Assembly: GCA_013399695.1 (NCBI GenBank)
Contig: VXAU01001865.1
Span: 1,494,050 to 1,558,049, forward strand
DNA from: Formicarius rufipectus
Lineage: Eukaryota; Chordata; Aves; Passeriformes; Formicariidae
Length of the DNA: 64,000 nucleotides
Reading direction: 5' to 3'
A program made the translations under genes and the position numbers. The notes below the pieces were generated by a model. The model searched no databases. It worked only from the letters and a program-made list of their open reading frames with translations, and was not told where the DNA came from. The first letter of the stretch is position 1. Every line of letters starts with the position of its first letter. Positions 20,595 to 33,200 of the stretch are shown piece after piece.

Positions 20595-23500
20595 AAAAGG
20601 AAACCCAAACCTATAAACTTAAGTACCTAGAACGGGGACAATACCCCCTTGGGAGGATGTACCTTAACATTTCCACCTGTTTCAAAGTGAAAACAGATAT
20701 CTCCTGAAGTAATAACCAGGCAGACTGAGAAAATAGAGTGAAGACAGAAAAACAATTGATTATTCTTCTTTAACTATGTGGTAGCATAGAATATCAGGAA
20801 GTATTTGGAATTTCCATAGTCAGAGTCACCATGTGGCCACAGATGAAAAGAGCTCCTTTCCAACCAAGTTTTGCAACAGCATCATCTCAGCTGAAAAAGG
20901 AGCTAATAAGCTAAGGGCAAACCACAAAAAATTTGGTCTGTATAAAAATATCATTTTAGCATGGGTGCAATCAGAAAAAAACATATGTCCTAAACAGATG
21001 ATATATATATGAAAGATGATGGATAACATTACTGCAAACATTTGTTTCCTCTACAGAAGCCATCTTATAATTTTCTATATTTTTATGTGTGTTAACAGCA
21101 TAAACATTGCAAGAATTTTATTCTAAAATTATTAGAATAATTGTTATTAAATGTCTCAGGCACCTCTGCATGAATTTGACTAGGTTTTATCTGAAATTTT
21201 ACTCCTCTAAGCAAAATAAATGTTCTATTTATTGAAGTAAGAGAAAGAATGTTTTTTCTTTCTTAGAGTTTAACAGTTGCCTACACTGTTTTCATACAAG
21301 TAGAGCGAAATTGGATAAAACTAATGTAAAGATGATGTTTTTATCAGCCTCAGGGCTACCTTTGAACAGCACAACTATATATAAAGCTATCAGGTTTAGA
21401 TATTTGGACCTTTTTTTTTACCCTAGTGTTTACTATGTGATAAATATTTCGAATAAAATTCTGAATAACTTGTGAAAAAAACAGATACACCAGGATGTTA
21501 ACTATAACTGGGATTAATTGATTTAACTTACATAAGTTACTAGAAAGTGCTTTAAAAATTTTGGTAGCAATGGGGTTAATTTCTATAGGAAGCTTTTAAA
21601 AAATGGAAGATTATTTGTCTTAAAATTGCTGCATAAATGTTATCTGTTATTCAACATCAGAGCCCTGAGATACTTTGTAAATTTCTAATGTCTTCTTCAA
21701 AGCTACTATCTTCTAGAAACCTAAATCAGAGTCTGCATCTGACTGTAAAATTGGGAAAGACAGTCACCAAAACTCACATGTATTTCCTTTCTTTTGCTGA
21801 AAAACAATCTACTCAATGTGCTATTACGTTCTTTTGCTGACAGATTCCCACGTAGAAGATAATTTACTTCAAATATACACATTGATCCATTATCTAAAAT
21901 AGACCACATTTTTAGATCCAGTCCTCCTCCCCATTTTAATTTTAGTGTTTATTATTGGCCCTAGCAGTTTTACATAGGTTGGTTTTGTGGCTGACCTCAC
22001 ATACACGTGACTTCTGGCAAAAATAGCTCTTGGCAAAAAATTATAAAAATGGAGATCAGCCAAATCTAGAGTGAAAATATCTTCTGTGTACAGACACTGA
22101 GTGAGGAAAGCGAGTCAGTCTGGAGAGGAAAATCAAGGGAGAAAGAAAGGCAGTTCTGCAAAATAATATGATATTGTAGTGTCTAGAAATCCTTTTCTAG
22201 CACATCTGCAGCTTTGACTTAGTAGAAGAGAATGAGCAATAACCATAATTTATGGCTTCTGGATTTATCTCCTAACCTTGGCTCTAGAACTAGATTGCAC
22301 TTGCTCTAACATATACCCACCAGCAGGCAACTCACCTACTGAAGAAAGTCACAGCAAACCACCATTTCAGCACAAACAGTGGAAAGATATGTCTTATCTA
22401 TAATGGAAAAAATTTCTCAATTTTCTTCTAAAAGCATTTGCATTCACTCTGTGGCACTCCATCTTCGAATTGCTATTCTAGTTAGGGAGCTTCAAGTATG
22501 TGCAGTTCTTATATTGAATACTTTTTAACCATTTATCCTCTCAAATTTTGGTGATTGGCCTTTTCAGACACTGTGTTAAGCAAACTAACGAATTAATGAG
22601 AATTAGCATAGTGAGATCATGAAGTGGTTCAACTGTGCATGAAGAAAGACTGATGATAGTGGAGTGTTAGTACAAGGATAGTGAATTAAGTGTTTCATGT
22701 AGGAAATAAATAAAACTATTGGTTTCTTCTTTGATCCCCAAACTCCTTCCTTTTCCTGTAACCTATCAGTCATTATCAAACTCTAAAGGCAAATGAATGA
22801 CCCGACTTTTGTCAGGCTCTAGCAGGAGAGAATGACAGCTCTTTCCAACAACTGTCCCTCACATTCTTAGTGGTCATGTTACTAATTAACAGCCCATTTG
22901 CAGTATCTTCAGTTTAGTAATCTGAATTATTCTGAGTCTTTAGCATGCATCTTAGACTTTAACTTTACTCTGATTGTTTTATTTGTTATTAAAGCATTTG
23001 CTTCCTATATTTATTCAAATATAATCATCTTGCTGAAAAATAGTCTGATGATGTCAAAGTGACCTATGCACCTTTGACTGTGCAGCGTGGTAGAAAGGGG
23101 GTGGGAGAATGAATTAAGGCTGGGAAATAGAAAGGCTTGCAAAGATGAAGCAGATATGAAAGGGATTTGACGAAAATCTGTGGATGGGAAACAGGACCAG
23201 AATAGTTGTAGATATGTCTGAGCACTTTCCTTAGCAGCCCAGGGAATGAATTCTTTGAAGAAGAAGGGAGTTGGACAATGGTGCACATTTTTCCTGATCT
23301 GTCATTGCTACAGGGAAAGGAGCAGCAGGGGAGAAGATGACGTTTAGTATACGTTAACCTTTGCTTTTCAAAAACCAAGTTGCTGCACAAGAGTCCTACA
23401 GGTCCCTGGAAGATTTGTCTCCACCTGTAGAGAGTATAGTTGTCTGGTCTTAAACACTGTTACATGATATCCCTGCATGCTCTAGGGAAAGTACAGCTGT

Positions 23501-24648
23501 AGACCTGTATAGACTAACTTGAAAACTCTAGAAGGCAGTTATTTTACCCCAGGAAATTCTACAGTAGTAGCATTCTGATCCATTTCTGGGGGTGCTTAAG
23601 CACAGATCAGAAAACAGGCACCAGACTCCTTTTAGCAAAAGAGGTTACTGTGAGCTTTTGGGGCATTTGCTTGCTTGTTTGTTTAGAAGCCACTTTTTAA
23701 AGGTAATTGAGAGATTTTCTGCTTTAAATTATATGGGATCTGATCCAAAACATGGCCAAGTTACAGACTTTGTAGTGAATTGCGGTATTTTACGTTTTGT
23801 TCCCTTCAAATCTTACCCCAATGCAATGAGGAGCACAACGAGTTCCCATTAAATATGATACAACCACTGTGACAGATGAGATCACTCAGCTGAGAATGGT
23901 CCCTCTTAGAGTAGATAAACAGTAAGTTGAAACATAATGTTCACATAATCTGTAGTATTTAGGAAAACTGTAAATATGTCCTTTTGAAATAATGTCTTCA
24001 TTCCTAAAGTGGCTGTAGTCCTAGCGGCAGTATTTGACAGGCTAGTAGTAAAGGGTCTTCTTAGTATGTCTGTAAAGAAAGGTATACAGAAAGAGTTTTA
24101 ATGCAGTTTGCCATAGGAAAATTTACTGGCTGTGTACCTTCATGAGTTACATATGTTGTATATAGTATCTACAATGAGGATAGGAACTGAGATATATTTA
24201 CAAGTAAATGAAAATTACTTATGCTGTCTTTTTGCACTTAATCTCTGTCATTAATCTGGAACAAGATACATAGAAATTTCAGTGTGAAAACTTGAAATAT
24301 AAGATTAATAACCTGAAACAGTGTACTGCAGTTGAATTGTAAGAAGAAATTTTGTGTATTTAAATGTAATTAATTTCATTCAGATTCTGCAGACATAAAT
24401 GATAAATGTGTCACAGGACAGTGTTAAATAAAAATAAATGGATTAATATGTGCTGCAGATCTTGGCAGTGTTAGTTTTGCTGTAGCAACTTTAGATATAG
24501 GGGGATTCTAATTAAGGGATAAAATTTAGATTTCCTTAAAAAATAAATAATCACAATATATTTTAATCAATTTTAAAATTATTAAAAATATTAAATAAAC
24601 NTGAGTTTTATTTCTGTCTCTCTGTTGTCTTCCTTTTAATAACTCTGG
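20595..24648. other. Unassigned AT-rich sequence, no gene seen
   Basis: Four kilobases with no recognised repeat and no convincing coding frame. The overlapping minus frames at 23011-23390 (91 and 108 codons) have no known motif. The part 24530-24600, just before the LTR fragment, is nearly pure A and T. Confidence 0.4.
24601..24601. other. Ambiguous base (N)
   Basis: The only undetermined base in the window. It follows a long A/T-only run and is most likely a consensus or assembly uncertainty. Confidence 0.98.
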
Positions 24649-24993
24649 GAAGACAAATGATGCACAATACAATTGCTCACCACTTGATGACCAATGTCCA
24701 GCCCATCCCTAAGCATTGACTGGGCCCTCCAGTTTATATATGGGGCATGATGTGGAATATCCCTTTTACCATTTTGGGCCAGCTGTCCTGGCCATACTCC
24801 CTCCCAACTTCTTGTGCACCTCCTCACTGGTAGAGCATGGAAAACTGAAAATTCCTTGTCTTAGCGTAAGCACTGCTGAGAAACAGCTAAACATCAGTCA
24901 GTTTTGAACATTATTCTTGTACTAAATCCAAAACACGGCATTGAACCAGCTACCAGAAAGAAAATTAACTTTATTGCAGTGGAAACCAAGATA
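24649..24993 (+). mobile_element. 5'-truncated LTR, same family as 5126-5709
   Basis: From GGGAAGACAAATGATGCAC to GGAAACCAAGATA this matches the 3' part of the LTR at 5126 in order. Shared landmarks are TTTATA-TGGGGCATGA, GGCCAGCTGTCCTGGCC, ACTCCCTCCCAACTTCTTGT, GAACATTATTCTTGTACTAA and CCAGCTACCAGAAAGAAAAT. The first part of the LTR is missing and the terminal CA is mutated, so no target-site duplication can be read. By eye it differs from the first copy at roughly a quarter of positions, so both are old. Confidence 0.85.
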
Positions 24994-27120
24994 TATGAAC
25001 TTGTCACAGGCTTAACCAATACCCAGGAATCAAGATAAAGAAAAAAACTTCCCAGATTCATTCCTGTTTCTGAAGGGTTTGTCCTGTAATTTTCTTAGGG
25101 CTAAAATAACAGAATAAAATGTGGCTATAAATAAATAGCTATACTGTCAGTAAATGGTTTCACTGAGATCAATGCATAGTTGTATTGAGTTGTACAGTTA
25201 TTTTTACCCCTAGAAATCAGCACTAACATCTACAGTCTTTAATATCTAATTATTTTTGTTCTCTGGGGCAGTTGACTCAAAAAAACCCCGTTGTTTTGGA
25301 CCTAAATAATATAAAAGGTTATGCCATCACTTGCTCAGAATGGTGTATGATAATATGGACCTAAGTAAAGATGAGTCAACGTTTGGAAAAAGAAACATTA
25401 TTCATGAATGTACATATGAAATGAAGTGTCTATAAGTGGGGGAAAAAAAGTGAGATTTTTGTGCTTTCTCTTCTATGTAGATTTCTTTTACAAGGTAAGA
25501 AATTATATTTGTGCCTTCTCTTTGAACTCAGTAAATGCCCTCTGGTTCAGTTATCAAAGGGGAAGGGGACTTCTGTACAATCATCTTACAAAAGTAATTA
25601 TAGAGCTCTTCGAGGAGATTACATGCTTTTGGGTACTGTAACACCCACATCAATAATATTAAATAGCATTTGCTATTAATGGGAATCCTGTTACAAAAAA
25701 AATCTTTGGTCTAAAACACAGATTCCATCTAATCTTTCAGTTGGTTTCCTTGCTTTGAGATAGTCTTGAATAGAAGCATTGGGTTCACTCAAGCTGAATA
25801 ACATTTCTTTAGTGCCAGCAACCACAAAGAGGTTTTTGCTCAAGATCTTAGCAAAGGATCTGGAATTTCAGATATTCTTCTGGAACTCTTCCAAATCTGT
25901 TGTTTTCTAGTACTGGTAACTGCTCTCTTTTTTCTCTACAAAACTAGAAAATCTTTTCTGCAGCTGCCCTTAGAGTCCCATTTTACACCTACTCTTTTAA
26001 ATCACCAATAACCTGTAACTAAATGCCTGTCATGCCCAGTCCTTCATTGACAAGAAAGTTTTATGCATGGATGTGTGCCTTTTCACAGAGAGAATCATGA
26101 AGAAGGAATGTTGGAACTGATGTAAAGTGATCCACCCACATGCTTATTGATATGTATGATATGTGTGTTTTCATATGCACTGTATTGATGCACGTTGTCC
26201 ACGTGCAAGAATAAATAGTCAGACATTTGACACCTAATTATAAACCAGTTATATTCTGCTCAGAGTCCTTTCTCTTTAGGAATCTTACCTACTGGAATAC
26301 AAATTGTCTGACAGATAAGGAATAGTGTAGGTTTGTTTTCTCATTAAGTATTAAAAGGAATCCCATTGTGCATTCCTGGCTCTACACAGTTTATTTTTGT
26401 AAGTCATTACAAAGGAGGAGGCATGTCTGATCATCACAATGAAACTGTGAGATGAAAAGTGATTTGAATTAAAATTTTCAGTTTAAATCTGAATACACAT
26501 TTCCAAATATGTATGCTTACATATATTCACTGACGTGTTTTTAGGACTATAGCAAGTCATTTCAAAATTGAGATTTTTAATACAACCACTACCAAGAAGA
26601 TTGTTTGGGGAAGAAAACTCCAAAACCAGAAGAGAATCTAGAGTCCATCTTCAGAGACAATTATACTCACTGCTACTTAAAAGTTTTCACCCTGTAATTT
26701 ACAGTGTTGCAAACAATCCTCAGAGAGGAGGGTTCTCCAGTGTAGCTCCTTGGTAAAAATCACATCATACTTTCTGTAAAACCCTGCGCATGCTTGCAGC
26801 TGCTATTGTTGCCACATGAAGGTTATGTGACCGTGACTGAGGGATGTAAACAATGCAAGCAAAGGTAAATGACAGGTAAAGTGTCTCTATGCAGTTTTCA
26901 GTGGGAGGAAGGCACGACTCAAAAGATATTTCTATGCTATCAAAAGATTTAAAAGTCTTATTTCAGGCTACTACTTGAAAAAAAAAAAAGGAGAGAGAGA
27001 GAAAGTACTCTCCATCAAAATCTCCTCAAAAAAACTATTTTCTCATTGCAGGCAAGGAATAACAGGCAGGAAGTGTGGAATATATAGTGAACAAAGAAAA
27101 CGTGCCCTCAGGGAGATTTC
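24994..27120. other. Unassigned sequence, no gene seen
   Basis: No repeat family was recognised. ATATGT/TATGTG-type runs occur near 26150-26180. No coding frame above 72 codons lies wholly inside. Confidence 0.4.
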
Positions 27121-27123
27121 TCA

Positions 27124-27345
27124 TATAAATCACCAGCACACATATCTGCCTTGCCTGCCGCTTAACAGGATGGGCAGCCGTACGCGTACAATTTCCCCCT
27201 TTCTACCTCTGAAAATACGTCTTTCCATGAAATGCGTTCCAGAAGGCGCGGGGCGTGGCGGGCGGGGAGGGCACTCTCCAGGGTCCTGGACAGAGGGCAT
27301 GTGCCGCGCTGCCGGCCGCGTCGGGGTCAGAGGACAAGACCATCG
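27124..27345 (+). promoter_or_regulatory. Orphan CpG islet with GC boxes and TATA-like site
   Basis: A small CpG-dense patch sits inside AT-rich DNA. TATAAAT occurs at 27124-27130. A ten-base palindrome GTACGCGTAC lies at 27180-27189. GC-box/KLF-type sequences GGGGCGTGG (27250-27258) and GGGCGGGGAGG (27260-27270) follow, and more CpGs run to about 27330. Such islets can be alternative promoters or enhancers. The GC boxes lie downstream of the TATA-like site, so a rightward TATA promoter is not a clean fit and a leftward one is equally possible. Confidence 0.4.
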
Positions 27346-27442
27346 CTCTGACTTCTTAACAAACGATACCAGAAAGCAACAGGCTTTCACTCCAAGTGAT
27401 CTCAACATGGTTTCTGCTTCTCTCACGAGTAAGCGGAATTAG
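27170..27442 (+). CDS. Possible small ORF in CpG islet, unidentified
   Basis: The ATG at 27170 has a good start context (A at -3, G at +4), 46 bases downstream of a TATAAAT. The frame is open for 90 codons to a TAG at 27440-27442 and is basic and Gly/Arg-rich in the middle (GAGRGGRGG). The same frame is open further upstream to 26975, but that part comes from an A-rich tract. I see no known domain, signal peptide or splice signal. CpG-rich DNA is naturally poor in stop codons, so the frame may be chance. Confidence 0.12.
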   Translation: MGSRTRTISPFLPLKIRLSMKCVPEGAGRGGRGGHSPGSWTEGMCRAAGRVGVRGQDHRSDFLTNDTRKQQAFTPSDLNMVSASLTSKRN

Positions 27443-28465
27443 TAATCTAGGGGCACGTATGGCTCATCTTTAATCAGTTGTACATTAGCACTTGTGAACA
27501 GGTTCGCTCCCCACAAAAAATACTTCATGAGTTATGACCTGCACATAAGGGAAACTAGACTGTAACAAATGAGAATAGACAGATCAGTGGATCTGCTCTG
27601 CAAATGTGTGAAATAGGAGTTCAAGCTAAACCTGGACAATTTACAAAGAAAACAAAGTCACCCTCTCTCTCTGATTGAGGATGTAAGCAGAGATTTGGAC
27701 AGTAATGTACTAATTATCTCCCCTGCACACCATATGTGAGACTGTCACTGTATTTCTTCTTTATTGAACAAAATAATATGACTAGAAGAGCCAATACTTG
27801 GCACATCCCAAGACAGATGAGCGCTTTCTCATTTGGTGACTGTGGATGTAAAATTGAGTTCTGAAGAAATCTTTGGCTGCCTCACTGAAAATGACTTGAA
27901 ACCTGAAAAACAAAACAAAACAAAAAGCCTGACCCATTTAGTAAAAAAAGTGAGTAGATTAAATAATCGCTTTCTTATGCAATTCAGTTATGTGTCACAT
28001 TAGTTCTTCAATGGGAGACTGTTTTTCATCTTTGGAATAAAAATTCTGTATCCAGTATACTGTGTCCCATCTCCTCTTCTACGAATCTCTGCGGCCATCA
28101 GCTTTGTTTAAGCTGATCTTTGTTTGCATGGTGAGGAGAATTTAAAAAGTATGAGTATTATAGGTTTCTGATGCAAGGTACCCTGTAAGACTGAGTTTTG
28201 GGGTGAATATTTATATATATATAATTCTGAATTTACTACCTTTTTTGAGTACACAAAGTGAGTTGTCCAGTTTCTTTTAGGCTAGTGCTTGTGAAAACAA
28301 TTGTAGAAAGACAAAATGAAATACCTGAAAGCCCTTTCTAGCTTTGAACATATTTAAAAAAAAAAAAAAAAAAGGTATTCCAGGGAGCTTTTAACTTGGA
28401 ATCCAGATTTTCTGAAGACATTATCCTCTATTCTCTCTCACCAACAGTTCTTCAAGGAATATGAA
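27443..28465. other. Unassigned sequence with poly(A)18
   Basis: No gene or transposon was recognised. An uninterrupted run of 18 A lies at 28356-28373, and a CAAAA-type run at about 27908-27925. A TATATATATA stretch lies near 28210-28221. Confidence 0.4.
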
Positions 28466-28706
28466 CACCCAGTGTGCTCCTGTAGGCAAGAAGGTCAATG
28501 GCAACCTGGCAGGTATCAGCAATAATGTGGCCAGCAGGACCAGGGAAGTGATTGTCCTGTACTCAGCATGTTCAAGGTTGCACCTTGAATCCTTTGTTCA
28601 GTTTTGGTCCCCTCAGTGCAAGAAAGACAATGAGGTGCTGGAGCATGTCCAGAGACGGGTAACAGAACTGGTGAAGGGCCTGGACCACAAGTCTTATGGG
28701 ATGTGA
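28461..28706 (+). pseudogene. CR1 ORF2 C-terminal remnant
   Basis: The plus frame includes NVASRTREVIVLYSA, then FVQFWSPQCKKDNEVLEHV and ELVKGLDHKSYG, before a TGA at 28704-28706. These are the conserved C-terminal residues of CR1 ORF2. The core reverse-transcriptase motifs are not present, so it cannot be active. Confidence 0.85.
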
Positions 28707-29074
28707 CTGAGGGAGCTGGGATTGTTTAGCCTGGAGAACTAGCTTTGAGACCTTATCACTCTACAACTATCTGAAAAGAAGTTGTAGCCATGGTCAACTT
28801 CTTCTACCATGTTACAAGGAATAGGATGAGAGGAGTTGCACTAGGAGAAGTTTAAGTTGGATATTAGGAAAAATTTCCTCACTGCCACGACTGTCAAGCA
28901 GTGGAACAGGCTGCCCAGGGAGTGGTAGAGTCACTGTCCCTGAAGGTATTTAGAAAGTGCATAAATGTGGTGCTTAGGGGCGTAGTTTAGTTGAGGATTT
29001 GGCAGTGCTGGGTTAATGGCTGGACTTGATTTTAAAGTCATTACCAACCCTAATGAGTCCATGATTCTGTGATC
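28466..29074 (+). mobile_element. CR1 LINE fragment, 3' end, sense
   Basis: About 600 bases in CR1 order: CCAGTGTGCTCCTGTAGG, AATGTGGCCAGCAGGACC, TGGAGCATGTCCAGAGACGG, CTGAGGGAGCTGGGATTG, CTACAACTATCTGAAAAG, GATATTAGGAAAAATTTCC, GTGGAACAGGCTGCCCAGGG and GGCTGGACTTGATTTTAAAG, ending CATGATTCTGTGAT. 5'-truncated. Confidence 0.93.
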
Positions 29075-32000
29075 TTCTCAGCATTTGTGCAAGACTTGGA
29101 GATGGAAGTTGAGAAAACAGAGTATGAACTAACCTTCTGTTTGCATAGCAACTGGTGTGGTCCCTGACCTTTGTCACTGATTATCCAACATCACTTCCTT
29201 GAGCCCAATGACTGACAGTCTCTTCAGCACACATGATTCTGAGAGTCTCAAATTTCCCAAGATCTTCATCAGGTTCACCAAACAGATGATTCAGGTGCCT
29301 ATTGTTAAGCATTATAAAAGTGTCATTTACAATTTCTGTCTATGTGAAGTGTTTTGTAACTGGGGGAAAATGTGAAGCAATATTTTTGAAGCCTAAACTG
29401 TCCTAAATCATAAATGCTGACATATGTTGTAGAAAGGTTTTTTTTGTTTGTTTGTTTGTTTTGCATTTATTTAATGTCATTAGTTGCCCTGAAAATAAAA
29501 AACAAGCAATTAGTACCTCTAAAAAGGGTATGTCATATAAATGTAAGACTTGCCAACATAGCTGGAAAGGAGAATATGAAATAACTTTGCTCTGTGCCAT
29601 CTTTGTATTGCACATGCTGTGCCACTGGCTAATCATGGTATACCACAACACAAGTAGTAGATCAATTCTTCAGTAATGTGTCACACAGGAGATTAAAGAG
29701 AAGTTCTGTTTTCATTCCAATTGCATTTTAAAATCATCATTAACAGCTATGATCCATTTCTGGGAAACTATTGTCAAATGATATAATAAATCAATGCATC
29801 AGAAGCACTTAGTACTCTGCATGCACATCACACTTGCACTTTTTATAAATGTTCTTTTGTACACTGTAACACCTGTAGATAAATACAGACATGCCTCTTT
29901 ATGCAGTTCATTTTCTAGTAGCTCCCCTGGTCCTAGTCTCTATCACAAAAATCTTTCAGCTTTTGGCCCTTGTTCTCATGGTCTCCTTTCAACATAATAT
30001 GCAGGTTGCCTAACACAAATTTTATTCCATGCCCTGCCTTAGGAATTTTGGACTGAATTCTTTTCTGGCAATACAGTGCCTGGCAGTGGGACTGCAGAGC
30101 ATTTGCCATTGATGAGGTGATCCAGAATGCTTTCCAACTGCTCAGCTGAATGGGACCACTCCACACCTAAACTGAGGAAAACCTAGATGAAAGAGAGTCT
30201 TGATCAGGTAATGCTGACTCTGCATTTTTTTCACTATGATTCTTACAAATGGGGCATAACCCATATAAACTAATTGTTCTTTCTGCATATAACATGTTGA
30301 CTCTTCTCTACACAAAGCATACCATTAAACCAGGCAGCTGACTTATGTTTTGCATGAATGTATGCCAGAGGGGAAAAAAATGGGATCAAAGAGTACTTCT
30401 GTGACATACAAGGACTTGCTCCAAAGGCCAGTGGTATGCAGCAAGAGTAAGGATGTTACTCAGCTGGTGATGGGTGCTGTGCAGTTTTCCTTCAGCTCTA
30501 TTGCACTCGACTGGGAAGGCAACTTCTTTTGCATTCAGTCAGCACTTGCTCCGCTTCATACACTGATAATGGGCACTGTGTGCTTAAAAGTGGTATAGGA
30601 GGAGTACATGGTAGGAAACCTTGACTCACATGCAGATCGATAAACCCCAGTGCTTAAGAAATGGGATAAAGGAGGCAGTCTACTGGGGAAAACCAAAATT
30701 AAATATGTACTATCTGTGTGTTTAATTATAACCACATAATGAATTCTTCTGAAAAGGTCTCCCAAGACTTCATGACCATAAACAAAGTGAGGTTCTAGAT
30801 GGAGTTGGTGGAGACCTTTTCAGTTCACAAGAGATTCCATTATGAATAAGTACATTGGGCAAGATTCAATTCAGCTGACCTGGGTAAACTGGTCAACACA
30901 CCAAGCAGCATGAACAGGAGTTCAAATGTTCAGTTAATGTCATAACTGCAAATGGCAAGGAGAGAAAATTATTTACCTCCACCATTTTATTTTTTTTTTA
31001 ATTTTATTTTATTTTTGGAGCCATTATGCATTAAAATCTGATATCTAATGGGTTTTTATTTCATCACTTCTGGTATGTTAGGCAGGGTTTCCCTACCATC
31101 TGATGAAATACTCCTTAGAGGACTTCTTTTCAAAGTGACTCTTCAATTCTAAGCACACAATGAAGTTAACATTCATAAAAAATTAGAAATAAAAATGGAG
31201 ACTGTCTCTGCAGCTCAGGCTAGGACACTGTATCTTCACTGTTCTGGGGAATTTGCTTTTATCCTTATAGACTGCAGAATGGAAATGTTGATTATACCTA
31301 CCCTGGGTCTTTCTTATAACATTATACATTCTGTTATGGTCAGACTGGTGTTAGAAAAAATACAAAAAGGAGAACCTTACACTTCTTTTTTACCCCTTAT
31401 TCTTTAGGAAATTTGCTTAAATATTACTTCATATGGAATGTGAGGTAAACATAACTTGTGATAATATACTGTCTACAATTAAGAAGGTTTTTGTTCTAGA
31501 TTTTGCTGATCTGGAACTCATTTAAGACTGCAGTTCATATGAATTGCAGCTATTCATGTGTATGTATACACATATAAAATTTTCCTTAAAATAAGATAAA
31601 CATACCTGTAAAAAAATCCCCTACGACATAACTTGATTCTCTCACCAAAATAAACATACCCTTCAGTGCAGAGGTGTGACAGTGGTGACACTACAGGTTG
31701 GAGTATGTAAAGTAGTGCTCATTATTGTGAAATTTTTACCCAAAGACTATGACCTTCAGTGAAAATAAACAACATTTTGAAATCAAAGGTAATGCAATTA
31801 TTCATTGACTGTTTTGGATTAGTTGGCAGAAAAGCAAATATTTCAGTTTCAGCTTGAAAATAAAGCCATTATTTAACTTTCAATGTGCAGTTCCCTTAGT
31901 AAATTCATTTTTAATGGGATGGTGTACCTGGTTTGTACTTGGTAATTCAGCTATAAGAAGTCTATGCTGGGCCCCATAAATCAATCTGAATGGTATCCCA

Positions 32001-32334
32001 TAAGACGGAAATAAATTTATGAGCTCCCATTAAAAAAAAAAAAAAGAGAGAGAACAGAGCATGTATTATGTATTTTATGTCTTCTACAGATCACAAGTCA
32101 AATCTTTCACTCTAGAAATACAAGTATTGGAGACTTTTAAACTGTAAAATCTGTTCTGATACCCATGGAATCCTTTGTATTTAGTCTGTTCCTGATCTGA
32201 AACTGATCTTTGGGATCCCTTTAAGATTTACTGGAAGATCTGTCTGTGAATCACTTCCAGGAAGTATCACAGAAATAGCTTAAATATGATGTACTTTTGT
32301 GTTCCCTAGAAAATCTTTCCTAATGGGAAATTAA
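29075..32334. other. Unassigned sequence, no gene seen
   Basis: About 3.2 kb without a recognised repeat apart from a (GTTT)n run near 29440-29460 and an A-rich run near 32032-32045. Frames at 29403-29651 and 30350-30598 (82 codons each) show no known motif. Confidence 0.4.
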
Positions 32335-32856
32335 GATGAGTGTGTGATGACTCTCTGAGCCTCCTTTTCTCCAGGCTAAACAATCCTAGTTCCCTCAGCC
32401 ACACCCGATAGGACTTGTGCTCCAGACCCTTTACCAGCTCTATTGCCCTTCTCTGGACATGCTCCAGCATTTCAGTGTCTTTCCTGTAGTGAGGGCTCCA
32501 AAACTGAATACAGGATTCGAGGTGCAGCCTCACCAGTGCCGAGTACAGGGGGACAATCACTTCCATGGTCCTGCAGACTACAGTATTTTTAATCCAGGCC
32601 ATGTTGACGTTTGCCTTCCTGACCATCTGGGCTCATTGCTGGCTCCACAGCAGCCGCATGTCCTTTTCTACCAGGCAGCTCTCCAGACACTCCTCTCCCA
32701 GCTTATAGTGTTTCTTACTGTTGTTTTGACCCAAGTGCAGGGCACAGTCTTGGTCTGGTTGCACCTCATACAAATGTCCTCAGCCCATTGATCCAGCCTG
32801 TCCAGATCCATCTGCAGAGCCTTCCTAGCCTTTAACAGATCAATACTCCCACTCAC
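32306..32856 (-). pseudogene. CR1 ORF2 C-terminal remnant, frame-broken
   Basis: Two minus-strand frames carry CR1 ORF2 sequence. The upstream one (32668-32856) includes LQMDLDRLDQWAEDICMRC, related to the RDLDRLESWAE region. The downstream one (32306-32626) includes EVIVPLYSALVRLHLESC, IQFWSPHYRKDTEMLEHV and LRELGLFSLEKRRLRE. They lie in different frames, so at least one frameshift separates them. No active product is possible. Confidence 0.85.
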
Positions 32857-33200
32857 CCCAGGTCATCTACAAATTGATTGATGGGGCACTCATTCCCCAC
32901 GTTCAGACCACTGATAAAGATACTGAACAGAACTGGCCCCAATACTGAATCCTTGGGAAAATCATTTGTGACTGGACACCAGCTGGATGTAACTATTCAC
33001 CACCATTCTCTGGACTCGGACATCCATCCAGTTTTCTACCCATGAAGTGTGTTCCCATCCAAGCCAGGAGAATACTGTGGGAAATGGTGGCAAAAGTGTT
33101 ATTAAAGTCCAGGTAAACACACCTACCATCTTTCCCTCATCCACTAAGTGGGTCACCTTGTCATAGAAGGAGATCAGGTTGTTCAAGTAGGAGTTTTTCA
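32335..33200 (-). mobile_element. CR1 LINE internal fragment, antisense
   Basis: The plus strand reads, in antisense CR1 order, GAGCCTCCTTTTCTCCAGGC, CTCTGGACATGCTCCAGCA, CCTCACCAGTGCCGAGTACA, GCAGCCGCATGTCCTTTTC, CTGTCCAGATCCATCTGCAG, CCAGTTTTCTACCCATGAAG, TTATTAAAGTCCAGGTAAAC and CATAGAAGGAGATCAGGTTG. Both ends are missing: no 3' UTR or tail on the left, and a 5' break near 33200. It is one of the two longest copies and reaches furthest into ORF2. Confidence 0.93.

Noticed and set aside
28356..28373. Poly(A)18 as the tail of a processed pseudogene
   Set aside because: No coding-like sequence or target-site duplication was seen around it; it lies just before, not after, a CR1 copy that reads rightwards.
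32417..32791. 124-codon plus-strand frame
   Set aside because: Antisense shadow of the CR1 ORF2 remnant at 32306-32856.
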